A DNA stretch of 22,736 bases from a virus. A program made the translations under genes and the position numbers. Positions 13,894-21,343 of the stretch are shown here, piece by piece. The notes under the pieces were generated by a model. The model saw only the letters and a list, made by a program, of their open reading frames with translations. It made no database searches and was not told where the DNA came from. Within the stretch, counting starts at the first letter, position 1. Every line of letters begins with the position of its first letter. The DNA lies in IMG/VR virus record IMGVR_UViG_3300035698_003776, positions 1-22,736 of that record; one strand, given 5' to 3'.

Positions 13894-14766
13894 ATGAGTG
13901 ACGCACAAGCAGTAGAATCAGAAGCAGCGGCAGCAGTGGTAGAAGAAACCGTGGTGCCGGAAAGTGTAGCCCAAGAGCAATCAGTGGGTGAAAAAGTGAC
14001 AGAAGCTGTCCCTGAGGTCAGCAACGACCTTTCAGCACAGTTCGCCGAAATACAGCGCAGGGAGCGAGCAATACGTTCCCAGCAAGTTAAGCAGCAACAG
14101 ACCCTTAAGGCCGAACGCGAAAAATGGGTCAACGAGCTTAAGCAAAACCCACTAGCTAAACTGCAGGAACTAGGTCTCAGTAATGATGATATAGCTAATG
14201 CAGTCCTAGATACGCCGGCAGCACCCTCCGCTGAAGAGTCAATGCGCCATGAACTCCAAGAGTTACGTGCACGACTCGATAGCCAAAATGCGGCCGAGCA
14301 AGAAAAATCAAACCAGCGTATGCTTGACGACTATCGTCAGGAAGTATTTGCCGTCATTGAGTCAGACACCGAGAACTATGAGTTAATTAGCCAGTCTCGG
14401 AATGGTAAAGATCTTTACTGGGATACAATCGTGGCATACTACCAGGAATATGGGGAAGCCCCGGATCCAAAGAAAATCGCCGAACAAGTCGAGAACCATC
14501 TCTATGAGGACGGAAAGAAATTCTTGGGTACAAAGAAGTTTGCCCCCGCACCGAAAGTTGAGGCCGAAGTAAGTAATGCACCGGCCGACATGTCTGCAAT
14601 TGTCTCTAAGACATTGAATAGCAAGCACACAATGCAGGCTGCACCCATGGTAAAATTCGTAGGTAGCGATAGCGCGCGCTCCGCAACGTCTGCGTTTGCC
14701 CGTCATCAAGACGAGAAGCGTAAGGCACTCACAGCCAAACTTAACCAATTAATATCTAAAGGATAA
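13894..14766 (+). CDS. Capsid scaffolding protein
   Basis: A 290-residue acidic, strongly helical protein directly upstream of the major capsid gene. Features typical of phage scaffolds are visible: an Ala/Val/Glu-rich flexible N-terminus (residues 1-40), long Gln/Glu/Arg-rich coiled-coil-like segments (FAEIQRRERAIRSQQ; ELQELRARLDSQN), no cysteine, and a basic C-terminal helix (RHQDEKRKALTAKLNQL) that in this protein class contacts the capsid protein. ATG 13894 is preceded by AGGAGG; an upstream in-frame ATG at 13852 lacks a ribosome site. The scaffold directs prohead assembly and leaves before or during packaging. No embedded protease is recognised. Confidence 0.87.
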   Translation: MSDAQAVESEAAAAVVEETVVPESVAQEQSVGEKVTEAVPEVSNDLSAQFAEIQRRERAIRSQQVKQQQTLKAEREKWVNELKQNPLAKLQELGLSNDDIANAVLDTPAAPSAEESMRHELQELRARLDSQNAAEQEKSNQRMLDDYRQEVFAVIESDTENYELISQSRNGKDLYWDTIVAYYQEYGEAPDPKKIAEQVENHLYEDGKKFLGTKKFAPAPKVEAEVSNAPADMSAIVSKTLNSKHTMQAAPMVKFVGSDSARSATSAFARHQDEKRKALTAKLNQLISKG

Positions 14767-14774
14767 TAAAAAAA

Positions 14775-16007
14775 ATGGCTATCTTAAACATGACAACTGC
14801 TGATCCAATCCTCAAAGAGCATTACGACCGGCAATCCGTGGACAACCTAGTTTACAAAAAGAACCCCCTACTAGCTATGCTCCCAAAGAAAGAAGACTTT
14901 CGCGGTCGTAACTACCCAATGCCTTTGGTATATGGTAGCCCTCAAAACCGTAGTGCTTCGTTTTCAACTGCGGTTGCTCAATCATCCTCGTCTGCAACTG
15001 AGGCTTTCGTCCTAACTCGAGTCAAGAACTACTCTCTTGCATTCATCGACGGTGAGACTCTTAAGGCCACTGAGGGCGATGCTAACGCATTCGTTGAGGC
15101 TGCAACCCTCGAAATTGATGGTGCTATTAACTCTCTTTCCAATGACATTGCGTTCTCTATCGGACGTGATAGCAGTGGATACCGTGCCCAAGTTAGCGCT
15201 GAGCCGGCTGTAGCAGGCTCTGCTGTTATTACACTTAAAAATGCCCTTGACGTTGCTGGCTTCGAGGTCGGACAATCAATCGTTATTCACTCCGCAAAGA
15301 GCGGGGGCTCCGCCCGTATTTACGCCTCTGGTGTTTCATCGGGCCTCATTACTGCTGTCTCTCGTGGTCGTGTTACTAGTACGATCACTGTCGGTGTGGC
15401 ATATGATGGCAACGGAACTATCGCCCCTGATGACTACATTTTTGTCGACGGTGATCGAGGTAGCAAGATATCAGGACTTGAGGATTGGTTGCCGGACAGT
15501 GCTCCATCCGCCACTGTGTTCTTTGGTGTAGATCGTAGTGCTGATACTACTCGCCTAGGCGGCGTACGTACCGATGGTACTGGTATGCCTATCGAGGAGG
15601 CTCTTATCGATGCTGCTCAGGATATCGCTACTGAAGGTGGAATGCCTGATTATGCGTTCCTTAACTTTGCTCAGTACAGCAAGCTTATTAAGCAGTTAGG
15701 TAGCAAGGTTCAGTACGTAGACCTTGAAGTCAATGCTGTAGTCGGGTTCCGAGGGATCTTGATCCACGGTGCACACGGCGAGATTAAGGTAGTTCCTGAT
15801 CGAACTATTCGAGATAAGCGTGCATACCTTCTCCAAATGGATACTTGGAAACTCTGCTCTCTGGACGCAGTTGTTCATATTCTCAACAGCGATGGCCAGC
15901 AAATGCTGCGTCAATCAACTGCGGATGCTTACGAGATTCGAGTTGGTTCATACGCACAGCTTGGCTGTTCAGCACCCGGTTTTAACGGTGTTGTTACGCT
16001 CGATTAA
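14775..16007 (+). CDS. Major capsid protein (HK97-fold, podovirus type)
   Basis: A 410-residue protein after the scaffold gene, the expected place and length for the capsid subunit. The N-terminal DPILKEHYDRQSVDNLVYKKNPLL segment with GRNYPMPLVYG strands resembles the N-arm/E-loop area, and the C-terminal part (AYLLQMDTWKL... YEIRVGSYAQL) reads as A-domain/P-domain strands. A central beta-rich stretch (about residues 130-245, Gly/Ser/Val rich) may be an insertion domain. The sequence appears to favour GCT, CGT and GGT codons more than its neighbours, as expected for a highly expressed gene (visual impression only). AAAGGA lies about 11 bases upstream of ATG, across an A-rich spacer. Two hairpins follow the stop. 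Confidence 0.9.
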   Translation: MAILNMTTADPILKEHYDRQSVDNLVYKKNPLLAMLPKKEDFRGRNYPMPLVYGSPQNRSASFSTAVAQSSSSATEAFVLTRVKNYSLAFIDGETLKATEGDANAFVEAATLEIDGAINSLSNDIAFSIGRDSSGYRAQVSAEPAVAGSAVITLKNALDVAGFEVGQSIVIHSAKSGGSARIYASGVSSGLITAVSRGRVTSTITVGVAYDGNGTIAPDDYIFVDGDRGSKISGLEDWLPDSAPSATVFFGVDRSADTTRLGGVRTDGTGMPIEEALIDAAQDIATEGGMPDYAFLNFAQYSKLIKQLGSKVQYVDLEVNAVVGFRGILIHGAHGEIKVVPDRTIRDKRAYLLQMDTWKLCSLDAVVHILNSDGQQMLRQSTADAYEIRVGSYAQLGCSAPGFNGVVTLD

Positions 16008-16091
16008 TATTGAGTCAATCAGTCGGTGGATGTCCGACCATTGGGGTGGAATGCCCCTCAACCTCACTACTACTTTAAAGGACTTTTAATT
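16008..16091 (+). other. Post-capsid gap with two tandem stem-loops
   Basis: This 84-base gap follows the major capsid gene. Stem-loop 1 pairs GTCGG (16022-16026) with CCGAC (16034-16038) over a seven-base loop. Stem-loop 2 pairs GGGGT (16043-16047) with GCCCC (16053-16057), with one wobble pair, over a five-base loop. There is no U-run after either, so read-through is expected. They could stabilise or process capsid mRNA, or act as leaky terminators that set capsid expression above downstream genes. No ORF of convincing start context was found here. Confidence 0.45.
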
Positions 16092-16472
16092 ATGGCTTCT
16101 GCCTCTTACTACCGTGATGGTGGTGCTAAAGAGCCTGGTATTGTGCATCTCTTCATGAGAGCTGATATTGGATCATCAGGCGACCCAACCATTGACGTTG
16201 CCAACTCTAAGGGCGTTGCGTCTATTGTGCGTAATGATACAGGTGATTACACAATCACTTTGGATCAACCTTATAACCTCCTCCTAGCATGTAACCCGAT
16301 GCTCCTCGAAGCGGATGATACTGATCTAACATTTCAGATTATATCCCAGGACGTTAGCAATGCAACTCCGGTTGTGAAAATCGGTGCCCATGCTGCATCA
16401 TCTCCGGCCGATCCCCCATCCGGATCCGACCTCTATGTCCACCTTGTTCTACGTAACTCTTCAGCAGGATAA
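16092..16472 (+). CDS. Putative capsid decoration / structural protein
   Basis: A 126-residue beta-rich protein directly after the major capsid gene. ATG 16092 follows AAAGGAC at a workable distance; the open frame extends upstream to 16026 but through the hairpin region. The sequence alternates short beta-like segments: KGVASIVRNDTGDYTITLD, LTFQIISQDV, TPVVKIGAHA and SDLYVHLVLRNS. This pattern, a stand-alone small beta protein ending in LYVHLxLRNS, is familiar from phage structural proteins encoded beside capsid genes and used as capsid decoration. No enzyme motif or coiled coil is seen. Decoration function is from position and general resemblance, not from a diagnostic motif. Confidence 0.78.
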   Translation: MASASYYRDGGAKEPGIVHLFMRADIGSSGDPTIDVANSKGVASIVRNDTGDYTITLDQPYNLLLACNPMLLEADDTDLTFQIISQDVSNATPVVKIGAHAASSPADPPSGSDLYVHLVLRNSSAG

Positions 16473-16477
16473 ATCAC

Positions 16478-16705
16478 ATGCACCCCTTAGCTCTATCTAT
16501 CGCTAAAGACGCGAAAAAATCTGCGAAACCTGCCGCCGATAGTGGTGAGCTTCGGTCACGTGCCCGCACTGCTGCGGCTCAGAAATTAATTAAAGCACTA
16601 CAAAACGGCGACGCTGAGGCATTACTAGCAGGCTTCGATGAACTACAAGTCATGGCCGAAGAATCGATCGAAGATGACTCCGAAGAATTAAAGGACGAAG
16701 ACTAA
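16478..16705 (+). CDS. Small charged protein of unknown function
   Basis: A 75-residue protein with a basic first half (KDAKKSAKPAADS, RSRARTAAAQKLI) and an acidic second half (EESIEDDSEELKDED), predicted to be helical in the middle. Its start follows AGGATAAATC and its stop overlaps the next ATG by one base. It lies in the capsid/head-completion block. No domain is recognised; the strong charge split suggests a protein- or DNA-contact role. Confidence 0.72.
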   Translation: MHPLALSIAKDAKKSAKPAADSGELRSRARTAAAQKLIKALQNGDAEALLAGFDELQVMAEESIEDDSEELKDED

Positions 16706-17373
16706 TGGCGGTAACGCTTTCCACTCTCAAGTCCCGAGCTAGACAGCTTGCCGATATGGAAAATTCCACGTTCATTGGGGATACGGCTGAACTACTGAAT
16801 ATGATTAACGGTTCTTACTATGAGCTATATGATCTTATAGTTGACTCCTTTGAAGACTATTATGTAACATCAACAACGTTCACACTCACGTCTAGTGACA
16901 GCGGTGTGTATGCTCTACCTGCTACATTTTACAAACTCCGCGGAATGGATCTCCAAATTGGGGGTAACTACGCGACAATGTATCCATTTGATTGGAATGC
17001 CAGGAACCGTCATGCCAATAGACGCCGGGCTCAATACCGCCTCATGGGTTCAAACCTCCGCATCGAACCTAGGGATAATGCAGTAGGATCTTATCAGCTA
17101 TGGTATGTACCTACATTAACTGCATTAAGTAACGATGCTGATGAACTAGATTCAATTATGACACGTGCTGGTTGGGAGGAGTATATAGTGGTAGACGCTG
17201 CTATAAAGATGCTCAGCAAAGAGGAATCTAGCACCACTCACCTAGAACGAATGAAGGCGAGCGTCAGGGCACGTATCGTGGCCGCCGCAGCCCAGCGTGA
17301 TATAGATCAACCGGAGCGTGTCTCCGACGTACATGATGCAGTAGGGGACGACGATGAGGGCCGTTTCAGATGA
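16705..17373 (+). CDS. Head-tail adaptor (SU10-type / gp4-like)
   Basis: A 222-residue protein in the position of podovirus adaptor proteins. The start TLSTLKSRARQLADMENS followed by LLNMINGSYYELYDLIV gives the paired N-terminal helices typical of portal-binding adaptors. It is followed by beta segments (TTFTLTSSDSGVYALPATFYKLRGMDLQ; RIEPRDNAVGSYQLWYVP) and a C-terminal helical tail (MKASVRARIVAAAAQRD) that in this family docks to the portal. Length and layout match SU10/phiEco32-type adaptors better than the shorter siphovirus connectors. The ATG overlaps the previous TAA by one base, and the gene ends in an ATGA overlap. Confidence 0.82.
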   Translation: MAVTLSTLKSRARQLADMENSTFIGDTAELLNMINGSYYELYDLIVDSFEDYYVTSTTFTLTSSDSGVYALPATFYKLRGMDLQIGGNYATMYPFDWNARNRHANRRRAQYRLMGSNLRIEPRDNAVGSYQLWYVPTLTALSNDADELDSIMTRAGWEEYIVVDAAIKMLSKEESSTTHLERMKASVRARIVAAAAQRDIDQPERVSDVHDAVGDDDEGRFR

Positions 17374-17684
17374 TAACCATCCCCCCGTTCAAAACCCTTA
17401 AAGTACAAGACCCAGTAATGGATCGCGTGCAGGCTAATATCGAATTGGTCCTCTCCCCCCTAGGCAATATCCCACTTCTCTCCGGTATCCTGCTCCCGGA
17501 TATTGTCCTCGGTTCGTCCGAGACGGCCGTGAAACACAAGTTAGGGCGAGCCCCAAGGGGCTGGCTGATTGTAGACAAGAACGCTCAACAAGATGTATGG
17601 CGGACTAACGCCACCACCCTCCCGACACAGTTCCTCAACTTGACTGCTGCCGGTACTGTAACCGTAACCCTCTGGGTATTTTAG
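17370..17684 (+). CDS. Small virion protein, fibre/closure-like
   Basis: A 104-residue beta-rich protein between adaptor and fibre genes. The segment VKHKLGRAPRGWLIVDKNAQ followed by a short loop and TVTVTLWVF at the C-terminus is a motif seen in several podovirus structural proteins (a GxxPxGWIVVD element followed by closing beta strands). No catalytic motif is present. It begins as an ATGA overlap with the adaptor. A head-closure or fibre-base role fits the position, but the exact part of the virion cannot be decided from sequence. Confidence 0.75.
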   Translation: MITIPPFKTLKVQDPVMDRVQANIELVLSPLGNIPLLSGILLPDIVLGSSETAVKHKLGRAPRGWLIVDKNAQQDVWRTNATTLPTQFLNLTAAGTVTVTLWVF

Positions 17685-17696
17685 GAGAAGCTAGTA

Positions 17697-18341
17697 GTGG
17701 CAACCACTCTAAACATGGCACTGGTATTGCCCGTCGTAGGTTCCACGGCTGGGCCTACATATGCGTCACTAAATAACTCGGCCTTTGATGCAATTGATAC
17801 GCATGACCATACAAGTGGTAAGGGGGTGCGGATCCCATCCGCAGGTATCAACATTAACGCAACGTTAGAGTTTAATTCCAACGGTATGTCTGAGGTATCG
17901 TTCATTACCTTAGAATCTCAGTCTACTGCGCCGACCGGTGTCCAGTCTATATACGTCAACAATAGTAATGACTTGTACTACAAGAATGCTTCAGGCACTG
18001 CAGTTCAGATAACTGCTAGTGGTAGCCTAGCTGCGGTAGGTAGTGGTGTGATCACGTACAGTGCTCCGTCCTCCTACCCTCACGCCGTATCCACAGGGGA
18101 CGCACAAAAGGTTCTTGGAGTAGATACGTCGACGGCAAAAACTCTAACACTACCAGCGGCTTCCAATGAAATGGCATTTTGGGTTAAAGATATTGCAGGA
18201 TCTGCCGATAGTAATAATATCACCGTCACCCCAGACGGCTCCGATACGATCGAAGGTGCAAATGCCGATTGGCTCCTAAACGAAAATAACAGCGCCCGCA
18301 TGTTTATTAGTGACGGCGTATCAGCCTGGTATGTTCTGTAA
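17697..18341 (+). CDS. Fibre-like virion protein (head or tail fibre)
   Basis: A 214-residue protein starting at GTG 17697 behind TAGGAGAA. The N-terminal region contains THDHTSGKGVRIPSAGI, a motif common at the start of phage fibre-type repeats, followed by Ser/Thr/Gly-rich beta segments (LYYKNASGTAVQI; NNITVTPDGSDTIEGA) and ending WYVL, the usual close of such beta-rich fibre domains. There is no coiled coil. It could decorate the capsid or attach to the tail. Placement directly before the large nozzle-like gene suggests a tail-complex protein, but the family also includes head fibres. Confidence 0.8.
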   Translation: MATTLNMALVLPVVGSTAGPTYASLNNSAFDAIDTHDHTSGKGVRIPSAGININATLEFNSNGMSEVSFITLESQSTAPTGVQSIYVNNSNDLYYKNASGTAVQITASGSLAAVGSGVITYSAPSSYPHAVSTGDAQKVLGVDTSTAKTLTLPAASNEMAFWVKDIAGSADSNNITVTPDGSDTIEGANADWLLNENNSARMFISDGVSAWYVL

Positions 18342-21300
18342 TGCCCTTAAATAAAAAGACTATTGATATCCCAGTAAGCGGTGGTATTAATCAAAAAATC
18401 TCTTCAAAGACACTGCCGTCCCCGTTCCTACACACATTGCAGAATGGTAGGTACAGGGTCGAGAATCGTATTGACAAGCGGTATGGCTATGATAGCTTAG
18501 GTACTTCCATCTCAGGGGGTACGTCTACTATGTCAAACCTCGAGGGTCTATCTACGATCCGGGATGAGCTGCTTGCGTTTACATCAAGTAATCTATATTC
18601 ATATTCAGAGCTTACATCGAAGTGGGTAGACAAAGGGGGATTTACCCTCACCACCCCAGGCCTCACTTCGATTGTGTCGAGTCCTACAGATAGTTCTGGC
18701 GTCGATACTATATCCGCAGGGGGTATTCAAGTCACCATATGGGTCGAGGGTGCATTATACTACTATAATGTAGTTGACGTTGTTACCGGCGTTACTTATG
18801 CAAGCAAAGCTAGTTTGGGTGAGGACTATGGTAGTCGGCCTAGGCTTTTTTCCTATACAACTGCAGGTGGCAGTGTCGCAATAGGGATCGCATTGTATGT
18901 GTCCTCGTCGACGGCTATTGTCATAAAATCCATTCGAGCCGCATCACCTACTGCGATCGCAACCGCAACGCCATACACAGACGTATCTTCTACAGGTGCA
19001 TTTGATATCGCATCCTTCGGCTCAAACCTCTATTTGTTCTACCATATCACTGGGGGCAATGACGTCCGCCTTTCACGGATCACGGGCGAGACACTCACAG
19101 TTGCAGCGACAACCTCCTTCACGTCGTCTGCTACACCGATGGGCGCCAGGTCCATGGCAGTACATGTCGACGATAATGGTGTATGGCTCGGGTGGTCTGT
19201 GTCTACTACAGTCCGCTCTAAACTGTATAGCACTAGCCTCGTTCAACAATACGCTGAAACGTCTATGGGTGGCTTGTCAGGTGTGGCAGGGCTATCTATA
19301 GGTACAGACATTAATGCCGCGGGTGACCGTCACGTAACGTATGTCGCAACTAAGGCTAACGCAACGGATAGTCACTACCAAACATTCCAAGGTAGTGTGG
19401 GTACAGATGGTACGGCCACAGCCCTATCTCGATTCTTTGGGAGTGTGGGGGCGGTGACTAGGCCCATGACTCGTAATGGTGTTATGTACTATGTTGTGTT
19501 ACATGACAGCCCATTGCAAGCCACCTATTTTGTTATCACTTCTACGGGTGCTATTATCAGTAAGTTCCTGGCAGGCGAGGGTGGTACCCATGACTCAGTA
19601 TATAGACACACAAACTTCAATCTAGTATTGGCATCGGACACTGCAAGCGGGGTGGATGTAGACACTGCATATTTTGGGTGCCTACGTAAAGGTCGCGTAC
19701 AGTCTGCTAATGGTACATTATTTGCATCAAAATTGCCTCGGGTTGCTTCCCTAGCGTTCGATCCATCTGTGCGGAATATCACGGCCAAAGTGCAAGATAA
19801 TCTACTAATTGCCGGCGGCTCCTTGTTGTCATATGACGGTGAGTCCACTACAGAGTATGGGTTTGCACTATACCCTGAAGGTGTTACATATCAGGTGGAT
19901 GCAACACCAGGAGCCATTGCGAACGGTACCTACCTGATATATGCGTTATATGAGTGGACAGACGCCCAAGGCGTCCGCCATCAGTCTGCACCATCAATTC
20001 CGATAACAGTGGCGTTGACCGGGAGTAATGACACAATCGACGTGAGTATCCCCACACTAAGGATGACGGACAAAGACGGTACGACCCGAGCTAACATTAA
20101 AGTTAAGCTATACATGACTGAGGCTGGGGGGACAGTCCCATACTATATAGCGGCCACGGACAATCTTACTGCTAACAATACCGTAACCATGCAGTTAACG
20201 GCTGCCCCTAGTACATCAAATGAAATACTGTACACGTCGGGCGGAGCATTAGAGAACATTGGCGCTCCGTCCCACACCATTGCATTGACACATGATAACA
20301 GGATCTTTGTGGCGGGGCTGGCTGATGAAAATCGTATACAGTTTAGCAAGGAGATTCGGCCCCTAACCGGAGTCGGGTTCAATGAGGATTACTCAATTGA
20401 CGTTGATCCGTACGGCGGTAAGATCAAAGCCCTTGCCTCCATGGATGACTACCTAATCGTCTACAAGGAAACGGCCACGTTTGTGATTGCAGGTAGTGGT
20501 CCGAATGACTCGGGTGTTGGTTCTAACTATAGCCCCCCTCAACTAGTGTCATCTGACGTTGGGTGCAGAGACGTTAAGTCTGTTTTACAGACGCCCCAAG
20601 GAGTCGCATGTATGTCTCGAAAGGGTGTACATATGCTAACCCGCAGTCTTAATATGGAATATATCGGAGACAAGGTTGAGGACTACAACGACGCGGTTAT
20701 CCGATCTACTGAGGTTCTAACCGACAGTAACGAACTACGAATGGTTACAGACCAAAACGTAATACTCGTATACAACTACTACTTTGGGCGTTGGTCGGTG
20801 GATACCGCACCGGGGGCTGTAGATGCAACCAACTGGAAAACATCATACTTATATATATCATCGTCAAAGGTTATGAAAGAAAATCCTACCAGTTACCTAG
20901 ATGATGGCTCCTATGTTTCGATGAAAATCCGCACTGGCTGGCTACATATCGGAGCGTTGCAGGGATTCCAACGGGTGTACCGTCTCGCACTATTGGGCAC
21001 ATACCATGCCAACAACTCATTCGCCATTAAGACCTACTACGATTACTCTGAAATTACTCAAGGTACATACAACGTCACGGCGAATACACTAGTGAATACG
21101 GCAGTATATGGGGACAGTACTACGTATGGTGATGACACATTCTACGGTGGGGGGGATACCGACGAGGTTTATCAGCTCCGCCTACACCTCGCCAAGCAAA
21201 AGTGCCAGGCAATTAGTTTTGAAATATCCGATTCAACGGTCGGCTCCAACAACACAGGACAAGGGTATAGCCTAGATGGTCTCTCACTCGAAGTGGGCGG

Positions 21301-21343
21301 CAAGGGCGGTGTCTTTAGAACCAGTAACACAAGGTCGATATAA
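18341..21343 (+). CDS. Large tail nozzle / packaged-DNA stabilisation-type protein
   Basis: A 1000-residue protein, the longest in the window. The start IDIPVSGGINQKISSKTLPS, then a KRYGYDSLG segment, matches the opening of podovirus stabilisation and nozzle-type tail proteins, where a short N-terminal strand leads into beta-propeller-like repeats. The rest is Gly/Ser/Thr/Val-rich beta structure with DDNGVWLGWS, DNRIFVAGLADENRIQFSKE and YLIVYKETATFVIAG segments, which read as propeller blades and the GxxFxEDYS-type interface. The C-terminal third contains FGRWSVDTAPG and AYGDSTTYGDDTFYGG-like repeats. The ATG overlaps the previous TAA by one base, and its own TAA overlaps the next ATG. It should form the lower part of the short tail and hold packaged DNA. 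Confidence 0.82.
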   Translation: MPLNKKTIDIPVSGGINQKISSKTLPSPFLHTLQNGRYRVENRIDKRYGYDSLGTSISGGTSTMSNLEGLSTIRDELLAFTSSNLYSYSELTSKWVDKGGFTLTTPGLTSIVSSPTDSSGVDTISAGGIQVTIWVEGALYYYNVVDVVTGVTYASKASLGEDYGSRPRLFSYTTAGGSVAIGIALYVSSSTAIVIKSIRAASPTAIATATPYTDVSSTGAFDIASFGSNLYLFYHITGGNDVRLSRITGETLTVAATTSFTSSATPMGARSMAVHVDDNGVWLGWSVSTTVRSKLYSTSLVQQYAETSMGGLSGVAGLSIGTDINAAGDRHVTYVATKANATDSHYQTFQGSVGTDGTATALSRFFGSVGAVTRPMTRNGVMYYVVLHDSPLQATYFVITSTGAIISKFLAGEGGTHDSVYRHTNFNLVLASDTASGVDVDTAYFGCLRKGRVQSANGTLFASKLPRVASLAFDPSVRNITAKVQDNLLIAGGSLLSYDGESTTEYGFALYPEGVTYQVDATPGAIANGTYLIYALYEWTDAQGVRHQSAPSIPITVALTGSNDTIDVSIPTLRMTDKDGTTRANIKVKLYMTEAGGTVPYYIAATDNLTANNTVTMQLTAAPSTSNEILYTSGGALENIGAPSHTIALTHDNRIFVAGLADENRIQFSKEIRPLTGVGFNEDYSIDVDPYGGKIKALASMDDYLIVYKETATFVIAGSGPNDSGVGSNYSPPQLVSSDVGCRDVKSVLQTPQGVACMSRKGVHMLTRSLNMEYIGDKVEDYNDAVIRSTEVLTDSNELRMVTDQNVILVYNYYFGRWSVDTAPGAVDATNWKTSYLYISSSKVMKENPTSYLDDGSYVSMKIRTGWLHIGALQGFQRVYRLALLGTYHANNSFAIKTYYDYSEITQGTYNVTANTLVNTAVYGDSTTYGDDTFYGGGDTDEVYQLRLHLAKQKCQAISFEISDSTVGSNNTGQGYSLDGLSLEVGGKGGVFRTSNTRSI

